A stretch of 23,771 nt of DNA from Planctomycetaceae bacterium (GTDB lineage: Bacteria; Planctomycetota; Planctomycetia; Pirellulales; Thermoguttaceae): NCBI GenBank assembly GCA_031282385.1, contig JAITDV010000572.1:1-23771 (forward strand). The letters are read 5' to 3'. Under the pieces are notes generated by a model that searched no databases, had not been told where the DNA came from, and was given only the letters and a program-made list of their open reading frames with translations. Position 1 is the stretch's first letter, and the number at the start of each line of letters is the position of its first letter. Below are positions 1 to 8,058 of this stretch, piece by piece. The position numbers and the translations under genes are program-made.

Positions 1-117
1 TGATAAGTTTAGGCAACAAATTTATTTTATTCATGAATTAACATAAATTTACACAAATTATTTAATTCATGATCAATCGTAAAAATTCGTGGACAAAATG
101 AGTTTTTAGAAGTTCCC
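1..117. repeat. Left arm of a 117-bp imperfect inverted repeat flanking the epimerase locus
   Basis: This stretch matches the reverse complement of 1692-1808 over its whole length, at roughly 80 percent by eye with about one compensating gap on each side. Identical blocks include AAATTTATTTTATTCA, CACAAATTATTT, AATTCGTGGACAAAATG and TTTTTAGAAGTTCCC. The arms end sharply at GTTCCC on the inner side. The text is rich in TTCGTG-like words and looks like intergenic repeat DNA, not coding sequence. The rest of the 535-bp gap before the epimerase end holds one dispersed palindromic repeat (345-447) and nothing else I can name. Confidence 0.75.
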
Positions 118-344
118 AATGGTATATTCTGAGCCTTGTCGTAAACTAAAGAAAGAATTTTCTCAATTGCCGTAAAAGCCAACTTTACCCGTTTGCTGCA
201 AAAATTCGAGGTGCTGTTGCAGGGACACCGGAAACCATGATTCACCAAAAAAGTAACAAACAAAATCCCTAGATTAACGGAATACCAATTACCAATTAGA
301 GAAAAAATCCCGCCAGCGAAAAAAATACGCACATAAACACATTA

Positions 345-447
345 TAAACTGTTCATACTTGAATTTTCATTTACCGCCGCCTGCTTACTTATCGGAAAGC
401 AGGCTTGTACGCTCTTGAGTCACGCAAATTATAGTACGAACAGTATA
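345..447 (-). repeat. Dispersed ~100-bp palindromic element, copy A
   Basis: The 103-bp copy is on the minus strand relative to copy J (21711-21813) and differs from it at only about 13 positions by eye. It starts TAAACTGTTCATACTT and ends ATAGTACGAACAGTATA. The central hairpin is GCCTGCTT (379-386) paired with AAGCAGGC (397-404) around a 10-nt loop. It lies between the inverted-repeat arm and the 3' end of the minus-strand epimerase gene. Confidence 0.85.
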
Positions 448-535
448 GTAGCATTAGTAATATGTCCAAGTATGTCAAAATCAATTAACTTTTCGCAACT
501 ATTCAGTGTGGTGTTGTGGGATTCAATTTGAAATT

Positions 536-1555
536 TTAGAGTTTCCCATTTTTATTTCTATCCAACCATTGGCAAGTTTTGCGTATCCCTTCTTCAAATG
601 AAATTGGTTTGTATCCTAATTCGGTTTCTGCTTTTTCAGATGAAAAAGCCCAGTCAACTAAAAAAGTTCTTACCCAACCCGGAGTAAATATTGGATAAAC
701 ACCTAGTAAATTTGCAAACCACTCCGAAATATACGCGATCAAAAAAGGCGTAAAATAATAAATCCCCCACCTAAAACGCTTAACTCCGTCAACTTTGTCT
801 AAAATTGAAAATAATTCACCTAACTTCAAATTTTCCCCACCCAAAATATAACGCTCTCCAACCTTGCCCCGCTCCAATGCCAAAATTAGCCCCAAAACAA
901 CATCATCCACATAAACATAATTACCAATATTGCGTCCAAAATTAAAAACTACAGGCATTCTGCCTTTGCGTATCATAGAAATAAGTTGCGTAACCGTGTT
1001 CGATTCCGACATTAAACCCGGTCCATAAACCCGCGTTGGATTAACTATAACTAGCGGAAATCCTTTGGCGGCTAATTCCAATGCCTCACGTTCCATTATT
1101 GTTTTTGATCGTTCATATTCCGTGAAAAAATTATCATTAGCGCGTACCGTATTCTCATTCCCAACCACATCAGATTCCGTCGGACCAAACGTAACTATCG
1201 TCGATGTCCAAACTACACGCCCCACCCCAACCTCCACCGCAACATCAAAAACATTGCGCGTTCCCAAAATATTAATCTCATCATAAATACACAATTCCTT
1301 TGCCCAATTTTTCGCATAAGCCGCAAGATGAAACACATATTTGCAACCATACATTCCATGCCGAAGCGAATCTACATCAGTAATATCACCTTGCACATAA
1401 TTCACTCCCTCAATTTTTTCACCAGCTAGGTACTTTGGATTTCGCGTAAGAACATTGACAAAACAACCGCGCCGCACTAATTCTCCCGTCAACTTGCTCC
1501 CAATAAATCCAGTACCGCCAGTAACAAATATCCGTTCTCCAGATTCAATTAACAT
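536..1555 (-). CDS. NAD(P)-dependent epimerase/dehydratase (extended SDR family)
   Basis: A 339-residue extended short-chain dehydrogenase/reductase. The Rossmann glycine motif TGGTGFIG is at residues 12-19, an acidic residue for the cofactor follows in VQGDITD (55-61), HLAA is at 76-79, and the catalytic Tyr-Lys pair is YERSK (147-151) with TST just before position 120. NPTRVYGPG (172-180) is typical of the family. A hydrophobic stretch at about 263-290 suggests membrane association. Overall it resembles the dihydroflavonol-4-reductase-like and hopanoid-associated (HpnA-like) sugar epimerase group, but the substrate cannot be read from sequence. It stands alone on the minus strand, divergent from the ribosomal genes. 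The ATG at 1555 has no clear Shine-Dalgarno sequence. The locus is flanked by inverted repeats at 1-117 and 1692-1808. Confidence 0.93.
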   Translation of the reverse strand: MLIESGERIFVTGGTGFIGSKLTGELVRRGCFVNVLTRNPKYLAGEKIEGVNYVQGDITDVDSLRHGMYGCKYVFHLAAYAKNWAKELCIYDEINILGTRNVFDVAVEVGVGRVVWTSTIVTFGPTESDVVGNENTVRANDNFFTEYERSKTIMEREALELAAKGFPLVIVNPTRVYGPGLMSESNTVTQLISMIRKGRMPVVFNFGRNIGNYVYVDDVVLGLILALERGKVGERYILGGENLKLGELFSILDKVDGVKRFRWGIYYFTPFLIAYISEWFANLLGVYPIFTPGWVRTFLVDWAFSSEKAETELGYKPISFEEGIRKTCQWLDRNKNGKL

Positions 1556-1582
1556 ATCATCACAATAATATAAAAAGTTTTG

Positions 1583-1687
1583 TAACTACTGCTCATCCTA
1601 TAAATTGCCTGACTCAATAGCGTAAAAGTCCACTCGCCAATAAGTAAGCAGGCAACTATAAAATGAAATTTAAGCGTGAATAATTCA
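1583..1687 (+). repeat. Dispersed palindromic element, copy B
   Basis: A degenerate copy in the same orientation as copy J. Shared blocks are CCTATAAATTG, GACTCAATAGCGTAAAAG, CAATAAGTAAGCAGGC and AAAATGAAATTTAAGCGTGAA. The left half of the central stem is eroded. It lies immediately upstream of the minus-strand epimerase start and abuts the right inverted-repeat arm. Confidence 0.7.
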
Positions 1688-1691
1688 TTAA

Positions 1692-1808
1692 GGGAACTTC
1701 TAAAAAACCATTTTGTCCACGAATTCTCACGAAATTTACGAATCAAATAATTTGTGCAAATTCCTGCCAAATCGTGAATAAAATAAATTTATTGTCCAAA
1801 CTTGTCAA
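1692..1808. repeat. Right arm of the 117-bp imperfect inverted repeat
   Basis: This is the partner of 1-117, read as GGGAACTTCTAAAAAACC at its inner end. Its TTCGTG-rich complement resembles intergenic repeat sequence seen in many environmental bacterial genomes, but that resemblance is from memory. The short open frames crossing it on the minus strand are not convincing genes. Confidence 0.75.
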
Positions 1809-2597
1809 CCCTGAAAATTTTGATAATCCTATCAAAAAAACAGTTTTTAGAAATTGTCATTCGTAAGATTTATTATTACATTTTTGATTTTCCAATCAAG
1901 ATTACCCCCGATATTATAAAAAATTTATCGGCAAAAAAAATTTTTTTTAACAAACAATCAAAAAAATAATAATACAGTTTCGCCCTTAATTTTTAGGTTT
2001 TTTTTGCTAAAACAGAATTATGCAACTGTCAAAAAACTAAATATTGACGACCAAAATTTTGCTTTCAGACGAACTCTTTGAAACCGCCCCCATTGACACT
2101 TTTCGCACTGATGGTAAATTTACCGCCTTTCAATCGCGACTCAAAAAAACTGTTTCGTAAGAGACCTGCTGGCAGAATAAGTCAATCAAATACAGAATGA
2201 TAACAGTTGCAAAATTACCGCGACTATACACCGACAACTGAAATAAACGACAGTTAATTTCAGCCAATATCAAACAAACCACGAACATAACCGCACACGA
2301 AACAATAAGAATAAACGGCAAATTAGACAGCAATGAAACAACAATATTCGACGTTTGTCAACAAAACGTCAATTTTGGTTTCTGCTACTATCTGAGTTTC
2401 AGTCAAGTTATTTGGCAATTAGGATGTCGAAATTTATGCCGAAGCGCGTTTTCAATTCGCAATTTTAGTACAAATTGTAAATTGAAATTTGTTGATGGAC
2501 AAAGCCGTTTGTTTTCAGTAAAGATTTTTTTGTACTGACTTGCAAAGATATACCGTAAGTAGTCGATTTTGCTGCAAACCTGATGTTGTTGTTCAGA
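1809..2597. other. AT-rich gap with no confident gene
   Basis: No known protein, tRNA or rRNA is recognisable here. It contains an A8T8 tract at about 1936-1951 and long A and T runs. A 38-codon + strand frame (TTG 2044 to TAA 2160) and a 67-codon minus frame (2130-2333, TTG start, two hydrophobic segments) have gene-like composition but no recognisable family and no ribosome binding site. They could be relics of a lost gene. No fusA or tuf lies here, although these often precede rpsJ. Confidence 0.6.
2130..2333 (-). CDS. Possible small hydrophobic protein (doubtful)
   Basis: The open frame codes for 67 residues from a TTG. It has one strong hydrophobic segment at about residues 5-24 and a second at about 41-55, which would make it a small inner-membrane protein if translated. 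Codon choice (TTG, GTT, GGT) resembles the neighbouring real genes. There is no Shine-Dalgarno sequence, no family I recognise, and the frame lies in an AT-rich gap, so chance or a gene remnant is as likely as a real gene. Confidence 0.15.
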   Translation of the reverse strand: MLSNLPFILIVSCAVMFVVCLILAEINCRLFQLSVYSRGNFATVIILYLIDLFCQQVSYETVFLSRD

Positions 2598-2684
2598 TAA
2601 GTTGTGCACTTTTTCATTTACGAGCGTCTGCCTACTGTAAAGCAGGCTTTTACGACCATGAGCTACATAAGTACGAGTAGTATA
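2598..2684 (-). repeat. Dispersed palindromic element, copy C
   Basis: About 87 bp in the orientation of copy A. Matching blocks are TTTTTCATTTACGAGCGTCTGCC, shortened around the loop, then AAAGCAGGCTTTTACGACCATGAGCTAC and AAGTACGAGTAGTATA at the right end. The left stem half is partly deleted. It is about 280 bp upstream of rpsJ. Confidence 0.7.
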
Positions 2685-2920
2685 TGAATAATTATACGTT
2701 AGAATTTGGTAACACAAAAAAAGTTGGAACAGACTCCGATAAAATAAGTATTGCAAGTTTTGTTCGGAATTGAGGTTTGAACAGTTTATCAAGTTTGTAA
2801 TATTGAGCAGACACAGATACGAAATGGTTGTAACAAAATCAAAAAATTTGACTTCGCTGATGCAGAATTTAATTGATGTAATTGCTATATTCCAAATTTT
2901 TGGACTGGCAAATACAAACG

Positions 2921-2943
2921 AAATTTTTAATGTGAACAGTTTA
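2921..2943 (+). repeat. Isolated right end of the dispersed element, upstream of rpsJ
   Basis: AAATTTTTAATGTGAACAGTTTA matches the right terminal repeat of the family. It ends 23 nt before the rpsJ GTG. No full copy is evident to its left. Confidence 0.6.
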
Positions 2944-2966
2944 AAAATTATTAGTGGAGATAGACA

Positions 2967-3296
2967 GTGAGTGTGCTTGGGCAAGAAACAATAAGAATCA
3001 GAATGGAAGCATTTGATAACGCGGTGTTAGATCAAAGTGCAGCGGATATAGTTGACACGGCGAAACGTACAGGTTCGTTGGTTCGCGGTCCGATTCCTTT
3101 GCCTACCCGCATTGAACGTTATACCGTTCTTTCAAGTCCGCATGTTGATAAAAAAGCAAGACAGCAGTATGAAATAAGAACTCATAAACGAGTAATTGAT
3201 ATTGTTCAGACAACAGCCAAAACAATCGACGCACTGAACAAACTCACTTTGCCTGCTGGAGTGGATATAAAAATCAAAACAAGCGGCAAAAAATAA
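2967..3296 (+). CDS. rpsJ: 30S ribosomal protein S10
   Basis: A 109-residue S10, close to the usual 100-105 plus a short N-terminal lead. Diagnostic blocks are LDQSAADIVDTAKRTG, VRGPIPLPTRIERYTVL, SPHVDKKARQQYEIRTHKR and LPAGVDIKI. S10 sits in the 30S head and in other bacteria also pairs with NusB in transcription antitermination. The start is GTG with GGAG at 2956-2959, seven nucleotides upstream; a second in-frame GTG follows two codons later. It is the first gene of the cluster. No str-operon gene lies upstream, so the promoter must be in the repeat-bearing gap before it. Confidence 0.98.
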   Translation: MSVLGQETIRIRMEAFDNAVLDQSAADIVDTAKRTGSLVRGPIPLPTRIERYTVLSSPHVDKKARQQYEIRTHKRVIDIVQTTAKTIDALNKLTLPAGVDIKIKTSGKK

Positions 3297-3378
3297 AATT
3301 AATCCACGTAAATAGAGTTAAATTCAGATAATCAATACACACAGTTAAATTTGAACTAGTTTATCGCAAAGCTTGGAA

Positions 3379-3411
3379 GTTGGCGGAAACAATAAATTAT
3401 AAGTGTGAATT
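3379..3411 (+). repeat. Probable right half of a dispersed element
   Basis: GGCGGAAACAATAAATTATAAGTGTGAATTGTTA aligns with the family right half (GGCGACGGTAAATGAAATTTAAAGTGTGAACAGTTTA type, with changes). The left half is not clear. It is the first of three family-related stretches between rpsJ and rplC. Confidence 0.4.
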
Positions 3412-3492
3412 GTTAAAACCCTCAAAAGACATCCATTGTAAAAGACAAATGAAACGCTTTTCTGTTGCGGTAAATTAATCGCATAAGGTTAA

Positions 3493-3593
3493 TAAACTGC
3501 TCGTATTATAAATTCATGATCCAAAAACGTAAGAGCCTAATTTTCAGTAGGTAACAGGCGGCAGAAAATGAAATTTAATGTGTGGACAGTTTA
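3493..3593 (+). repeat. Dispersed palindromic element, copy D
   Basis: A 101-bp copy with both ends intact: TAAACTGCTCGTATTATAAATT on the left and GAAATTTAATGTGTGGACAGTTTA on the right, which are imperfect inverted repeats of each other. The central hairpin is reduced to GCCT/AGGC around a loop containing CAGTAGGT. It is followed about 100 bp later by copy E in the same orientation. Confidence 0.85.
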
Positions 3594-3694
3594 AGCCTCT
3601 TGTTGCGAAAAGCGATCTGGAATAACAATTAGATGTGGCAATTTGAATACGTTTTTTGTTTTTATATTGACTTGTTGGTGTTAGTTTACACAAT

Positions 3695-3796
3695 GTACTT
3701 TCGTCCTATGAATTGCATGATTCAAAAAGCGTAAAAGCTCGTTTGTCGGTAGGTAAACAGACGCCGACAAATGAAATTTAAAGTGTGAACAGTTTA
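3695..3796 (+). repeat. Dispersed palindromic element, copy E
   Basis: The right end GAAATTTAAAGTGTGAACAGTTTA is the clearest consensus end in the window, and the left end is degenerate. The central part reads CGTTT, loop GTCGGTAGGT, AAACAGACG. Here the stem pair that is C-G in copy J is T-A, a compensated change. The end lies 50 nt before rplC. The whole 550-bp gap between rpsJ and rplC is essentially repeat material. Confidence 0.85.
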
Positions 3797-3846
3797 GTGT
3801 GAATAACAAATAAATAGAATTTTTTGTAGCAATACGATTTCGTCAA

Positions 3847-4623
3847 ATGTCAATCGGACTTTTAGGACAAAAAATAGGATGTACTCAATTGTACACAGAG
3901 ACAGGTGAAGTAATTCCGGTTACGGTTGTAAAGTTGGGACCTTGCCATGTTCTCCAAATTCGCAGCAACGACCGCGACGGTTACGAGGCTGTTCAACTTG
4001 GGTACGGCGACAAATCACGGAATAGGGCGGCAAAATGTGAACGCGGTCATGTTGCTCAAATAGAAAGTAAACGGCGCAAAACACGATCAAACGCCGGAAT
4101 AGTTTTGCTCCCCAAAGCTGGATGCGAACCGAAAAAATTTGTCCGTGAATTTCGCATACCCACCGACGGTTACAATGTAGGACAAGAAATAAAAGTTGAC
4201 GTTTTTGATAGCGTACTTTCTGTAGATGTTACCGCAATTAGTAAAGGTTCAGGTTACACCGGCGTTATGAAACGACACAATTTCGGTGGACAACGCGCAT
4301 CACACGGTGTAAAAAAATGCCATCGCCATTTGGGAAGTAGCGGTTGCAGCGCGTTTCCAAGCCGTACACAAAAAGGGAAACGAATGGCTGGTCAATACGG
4401 AACTGACAAAGTAACAGTGCGTAACCAGAATGTTGTGTTGGTTGATAAGAAAAATGATTTGCTTGTAATTCGAGGTGCGGTTCCGGGACCTAAAGGCGGT
4501 TACGTTACCGTCAAACCCGCAAATTATAAACCTGCACCCAAAACGAATCATTGGAAAATGACAAAAGAAAACGCAGCCGTAAATACAATAGATGCAACAG
4601 AAAACGTAGAGGAGAAGAGTTGA
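3847..4623 (+). CDS. rplC: 50S ribosomal protein L3
   Basis: A 258-residue L3, about 50 longer than the E. coli protein. The start MSIGLLGQKIGCTQ is typical. The conserved loop has KGSGYTGVMKRHNFGGQ (133-149), RASHG, and QKGKRMAGQYG (175-185); Q149 corresponds to the glutamine methylated by PrmB in enterics. Extra length comes from a basic insert at about 70-90 (ESKRRKTR region), which I recall from planctomycete L3, and a tail of about 30 residues after KPANYK that ends acidic. L3 is an early assembly protein near the peptidyl transferase centre. No Shine-Dalgarno sequence precedes the ATG; the right end of repeat copy E lies 50 nt upstream. Confidence 0.98.
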   Translation: MSIGLLGQKIGCTQLYTETGEVIPVTVVKLGPCHVLQIRSNDRDGYEAVQLGYGDKSRNRAAKCERGHVAQIESKRRKTRSNAGIVLLPKAGCEPKKFVREFRIPTDGYNVGQEIKVDVFDSVLSVDVTAISKGSGYTGVMKRHNFGGQRASHGVKKCHRHLGSSGCSAFPSRTQKGKRMAGQYGTDKVTVRNQNVVLVDKKNDLLVIRGAVPGPKGGYVTVKPANYKPAPKTNHWKMTKENAAVNTIDATENVEEKS

Positions 4624-4631
4624 TAGTAAAT

Positions 4632-4656
4632 GTAACGTAATTTTTTATTGCGTTAT
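4632..4656 (+). other. Stem-loop just after rplC
   Basis: TAACGTAAT (4633-4641) pairs with ATTGCGTTA (4647-4655) around a five-T loop. This gives nine pairs including one G-T, with a further possible G-T outside. It starts about 10 nt after the stop. No T-tract follows directly, so it looks more like an intercistronic 3'-end or processing hairpin than a standard terminator. Confidence 0.45.
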
Positions 4657-4758
4657 TTAGATTTGTTTATATTTGAGATAATAGTGTTGTTTAGTGTCCC
4701 GCCGATTGGGTCGGATAATAGTAAGTTTTAACTAAATGTTTTTTGATTTAGGTGTGCC

Positions 4759-5457
4759 ATGTCGGGCGTCGAATTGATAATTTACGATAAATACGGTAAG
4801 GAAGTTGATAGATTGACAGTATATACTGAATTGCTTGTCGGCAATATTAGTAATCAGCTTCTGCATGACGCAGTAGTTATGTACCAATCTAACCTCCGTC
4901 AAGGTTCAGCTAAGTCAAAAACGCGAGCCGAGGTTGCAGGTCACAAGAAAAAAATGTACAAACAAAAAGGTACAGGTAATGCTCGCGCAGGTCATCGCCG
5001 AAGTGGTGTCCGTCGCGGTGGCGGTCATATTTTTGCCAAAAAACCAAGAAATTGGTTTTTCAGATTGCCGAGTAAAGCGTTGAAAAAAGCTGCACGAATG
5101 GCGTTTGTAGCAAAATTGAACGACAAACAAGTTATACTCATTGACACTTTGACAATCGAAGAACCAAAAACTAAAGAAGTTGCCGGCATCCTTAAAGCTC
5201 TCAAAATAAATGAAACCGTACTCGTCGCGGTTGAAAAACATAATATAAATCTTTATAAAAGTTTCCGCAACATTGAAGGAGTACGAATTCTACCTGTTCC
5301 CGATCTAAACGCTTATGAAATTCTCCGTCAGAAAAGGCTCTTAATGACCCGCTCAGCTTACGAGTCGTTCGTCAATTCAATAATAAGCCCAACCGATTAC
5401 GAAACAGCACTTAACGAGTTAAAAAAAACAACAACAGATAACACTCCAAAACCTTAA
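4759..5457 (+). CDS. rplD: 50S ribosomal protein L4
   Basis: A 232-residue L4. The extended loop that lines the exit tunnel is clear: KMYKQKGTGNARAGHRRSGVR and RRGGGHIFAKKPRNW (about 68-102), followed by LPSKALKKAARMA. The C-terminal globular part ends in a short Thr/Pro/Lys tail. In E. coli L4 represses its own operon by binding the S10 leader; no such leader can be recognised here. The ATG has only a weak AGGTG four nucleotides upstream. The loop sequence with GHIFAKKPR is what I associate with planctomycetes. Confidence 0.98.
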   Translation: MSGVELIIYDKYGKEVDRLTVYTELLVGNISNQLLHDAVVMYQSNLRQGSAKSKTRAEVAGHKKKMYKQKGTGNARAGHRRSGVRRGGGHIFAKKPRNWFFRLPSKALKKAARMAFVAKLNDKQVILIDTLTIEEPKTKEVAGILKALKINETVLVAVEKHNINLYKSFRNIEGVRILPVPDLNAYEILRQKRLLMTRSAYESFVNSIISPTDYETALNELKKTTTDNTPKP

Positions 5458-5461
5458 TAAC

Positions 5462-5479
5462 AATATTAATTTTAATATT
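5462..5479 (+). other. AT-only palindrome after rplD
   Basis: AATATTAA (5462-5469) and TTAATATT (5472-5479) form a near-perfect palindrome with two T between, beginning a few bases after the stop codon. It is a weak hairpin in RNA and resembles the intercistronic stem-loops after rplC, rplX and rplE. Confidence 0.35.
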
Positions 5480-5646
5480 CATGGAATAAACAACTATTAA
5501 GAATCAATCGTTCAAAAATAACAAAATAATTTCCAAGTATTTATAAGTCAATAATTTAATCAAGAAACAAAATTTGCCAAACTCTGCAATAACGCAAATT
5601 GCGGCGGATCAGAGAATAGTGAAGTTGAATTAATGGGAGGCGTATC

Positions 5647-5964
5647 GTGCCAAGACAAATAGATATTACAAAAGTAAATCTGAAACTCGAGCCTTATCAG
5701 ATTGTTCTCAAACCGGTAGTTACGGAAAAGGCTTATGACCACGCCGAACATCGTAACATATTCACGTTTGAAGTAAATGGTTTAGCGAATAAAAAACAGA
5801 TTAAAGATGCAGTTGAGTTTCTTTTTGAGGTCAAAGTAATTGAGGTTAAGACGCAAAAACGCAAAGGCAAAGAGCGGCGCGTCCGTCACATACTCGGGAA
5901 AACGACTCCTATTAAACGTGCGTTGGTAAGGTTGCATGAAGATGACAAGATCAATTTCGGTTAG
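5647..5964 (+). CDS. rplW: 50S ribosomal protein L23
   Basis: A 105-residue L23, slightly longer than usual at the N terminus. PYQIVLKPVVTEKAYDHAE (about 17-35) and FTFEVNGLANKKQIKDAVEFLF are the family signature, and the basic loop KTQKRKGKERRVRH (69-82) inserts into 23S rRNA. L23 forms the rim of the exit tunnel and is the docking site of trigger factor and SRP. The start is GTG with a strong GGGAGG at 5635-5640, six nucleotides upstream. The gene sits between rplD and rplB as in nearly all bacteria. Confidence 0.97.
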   Translation: MPRQIDITKVNLKLEPYQIVLKPVVTEKAYDHAEHRNIFTFEVNGLANKKQIKDAVEFLFEVKVIEVKTQKRKGKERRVRHILGKTTPIKRALVRLHEDDKINFG

Positions 5965-6140
5965 TTGTGTTAAATTTTTTTAAGTTCAAGTTAATTTGCG
6001 TAGAGTTTCGGTTTTTTGGCAAATTGTTGTTTGCCTATTTTTTGTTACGAAATTTGATTTATGCTAGAGCGAGTTTGCGGCGGTTGATCGTTTGGTTGTA
6101 ATTCGCTGAAGTCAAAGTAGTTGAAAGATAATAATGGCAT

Positions 6141-6156
6141 ATTAGTGAACAGTTTA
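6141..6156 (+). repeat. Isolated right end of the dispersed element, upstream of rplB
   Basis: ATTAGTGAACAGTTTA matches the terminal 16 nt of the family and is followed by TAGAGAG. It ends 12 nt before the rplB ATG, the shortest such distance in the window. No clear remainder of an element is visible to the left. Confidence 0.55.
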
Positions 6157-6168
6157 TAGAGAGTTCAA

Positions 6169-7032
6169 ATGGGAATAAAGAAATATAAACCAAATAATGC
6201 TGGTCGCCGGAATATGAGTGTAAGCGATTTTGCTGAACTCACAAAAAATTCGTCGCCTGAAAAAAAATTGTTGCGGGCTAAACGACGCACCAATGGGCGT
6301 AATAATCAAGGTATTATTACTGTTCGGCATCGTGGCGGCGGTCATAAGAAGCAAATCAGATTAATTGATTTCCGACGTAACAAAGACGGAATAGAATCGG
6401 TTGTTGCATCAATTCAATATGATCCTAATCGAAGCGCGAGAATTGCTCTTTTGAAATATGTTGATGGTGAAAGGCGTTATATTGTTGCGCCAGAAGGATT
6501 AAAAGTAGGTGTAAAGGTTCTAAGCGGAGCTGGGGTGCCGCCTAATCTTGGTAATTGTTTGCCACTTTCAGAAATCCCGTTGGGAGCGGAAGTACACAAT
6601 ATCGAACTACAACCAAGCCGAGGCGGTGCTTTGTGTCGCTCCGCCGGTTCGAAAGCAATATTGGTTGCCCGCGATCCGGAAGCAGGTTGGGCGCAATTAA
6701 ATATGCCAAGCGGTGAAATCAGACGAGTACCTATAAAATGCCGTGCAGTCATTGGAGTTGTAGGCAACATTGACCACATGAATATTGAAATCGGTAAAGC
6801 TGGGCGAAGTCGTTGGTTGGGACGTCGTCCACATGTTCGCGGTACAGCTATGAATCCGATTGACCATCCGCACGGTGGCGGTGAAGGTCGTACCAAAGGC
6901 GGTCGCCATCCGGTATCGCCCACAGGTAAACCAACAAAAGGTACTTCAACACGTAAAAAACGTAAACCAACTAACAAAGCAATTATTCGCCGTAGAAAAA
7001 GCAGACGTTATGGTGTTTTGAAGTTATCGTAG
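6169..7032 (+). CDS. rplB: 50S ribosomal protein L2
   Basis: A 287-residue L2. The N-terminal RNA-binding part has NQGIITVRHRGGGHKK (about 45-60), the middle has LPLSEIPLGAEVHNIEL, and the C-terminal part has RGTAMNPIDHPHGGGEGR, which contains the His essential for subunit association and peptidyl transfer, then GGRHPVSPTGKPTKG. It ends with a basic tail finishing in RRRKSRRYGVLKL. The tail after HPVSPTGKP is longer than in E. coli. Only a weak GAGAG lies before the ATG. A dispersed-repeat right end lies 12 nt upstream. Confidence 0.98.
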   Translation: MGIKKYKPNNAGRRNMSVSDFAELTKNSSPEKKLLRAKRRTNGRNNQGIITVRHRGGGHKKQIRLIDFRRNKDGIESVVASIQYDPNRSARIALLKYVDGERRYIVAPEGLKVGVKVLSGAGVPPNLGNCLPLSEIPLGAEVHNIELQPSRGGALCRSAGSKAILVARDPEAGWAQLNMPSGEIRRVPIKCRAVIGVVGNIDHMNIEIGKAGRSRWLGRRPHVRGTAMNPIDHPHGGGEGRTKGGRHPVSPTGKPTKGTSTRKKRKPTNKAIIRRRKSRRYGVLKLS

Positions 7033-7228
7033 TAATTTGAATTTGAAATTGTTGTTGCCTTGTTTTTGAAGACGAAAGAGTTGGTGAGATGAATTGAATA
7101 TTCACAATCGTTTTGTATAGTTTTATTTATGAATTTTATTAATTAATTGGACAATAAACGTTACCAAAATTCAACTTGTTTTTCGCGTTTAATCCCCCGC
7201 GAATTTATTTTTTGGGATTAAGTTGGCT

Positions 7229-7501
7229 ATGAGCAGATCATTAAAAAAAGGACCGTTTGTCAATGCTAAACTTTTAGCAAAGGTCGAGAAATTGGATAGT
7301 GTTGTCAAAAAAGAGCCTGTAAAAACTTGGGCGCGAGCGTGTACGATAGTTCCGGAATTTGTTGGACATACGTTTCTTGTTCATAACGGTAAGGTTTTTG
7401 TCAAGGTTTTTGTTACCGAAGAAATGGTCGGACATAAACTGGGCGAGTTTTCAATGACACGTATTTTCAGAGGTCACGGCGGTAAAGGCGGTAAGAAATA
7501 A
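7229..7501 (+). CDS. rpsS: 30S ribosomal protein S19
   Basis: A 90-residue S19. The start MSRSLKKGPFV matches the universal N terminus, so ATG 7229 is preferred over TTG 7223 six nucleotides earlier; GGGA at 7214-7217 is about 11 nt upstream. Further signature blocks are CTIVPEFVGHTFLVHNGK and MVGHKLGEFSMTR. S19 forms a complex with S13 in the 30S head and contacts tRNA. The gene has normal length. Confidence 0.97.
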   Translation: MSRSLKKGPFVNAKLLAKVEKLDSVVKKEPVKTWARACTIVPEFVGHTFLVHNGKVFVKVFVTEEMVGHKLGEFSMTRIFRGHGGKGGKK

Positions 7502-7596
7502 GGATAAATTTGCAACTGTCAGTTTTATTTTGGTTAGTAGTTTTTTAATGTTTTGATTTGTTGTTTAACGTTTTATTATTGGAAATAGGTGTTGCA

Positions 7597-7965
7597 GTGA
7601 TACAAAAAAACGAAACTAGTGAAGGTAAAAAGAAGGAAACATATAAATCTGTCCATCGTTACGTTCAGATGAGTGCGAGAAAGATTCGACCTTACGCTGA
7701 TCTTGTGCGTGGTACATTTGTGGATGAAGCGTTGGAGATACTTTCGTGTTATCCGTCGCGTGGCGCTAAACTTGTCCGGCAAGCGATTTATAACGCGATC
7801 AAAAATGCAGAAGACAGAAAAACTTCGGGCAAAGTATCAGACCTTGAAGTAGTAGATGTTAGGATCGATGGAGGTCCGATGGGTAAACGTTTCCGTCCCA
7901 AATCACGCGGTTCGTCAAGTGTGTATTACAAACGCAGTTCGCATATTACAGTTGTGGTTGGTTGA
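7597..7965 (+). CDS. rplV: 50S ribosomal protein L22
   Basis: A 122-residue L22 from GTG 7597, which has a TAGGTG about six nucleotides upstream. The open frame extends to TTG 7558, but those residues do not look like L22. The core has YVQMSARKIRPYADLVRG (about 24-41), the hairpin that lines the exit tunnel lies around GPMGKRFRPKSRGS, and it ends RSSHITVVV. The Lys/Glu-rich N-terminal 20 residues are extra relative to E. coli. Confidence 0.96.
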   Translation: MIQKNETSEGKKKETYKSVHRYVQMSARKIRPYADLVRGTFVDEALEILSCYPSRGAKLVRQAIYNAIKNAEDRKTSGKVSDLEVVDVRIDGGPMGKRFRPKSRGSSSVYYKRSSHITVVVG

Positions 7966-8058
7966 TGCTGGCTGCAATGTTTAATCCGCGAGCGGGTAAG
8001 CGGGCTTAATTGTTATGATAATTCAAGCAAAAACCCGTAATTTATACTGAACATGTAT

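Noticed and set aside
27..332. A 101-codon minus-strand open frame at the window start.
   Set aside because: Its second half lies in the inverted-repeat arm, the protein has no recognisable domain and its composition is low-complexity AT; most likely chance.
2770..2970. A 66-codon + strand frame whose stop overlaps the rpsJ GTG (GTGA), suggesting a leader peptide.
   Set aside because: It starts at TTG without a ribosome site, reads through a repeat end and resembles no protein; the four-base overlap alone is weak evidence.
2403..2984. A 193-codon minus-strand frame overlapping the start of rpsJ.
   Set aside because: It contains repeat copy C and the right end at 2921-2943, overlaps the confident rpsJ start, and has no protein-like pattern.
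6477..6977. A long minus-strand frame inside rplB (166 codons).
   Set aside because: It is antisense to a strongly conserved L2 region and is a by-product of L2 codon composition.
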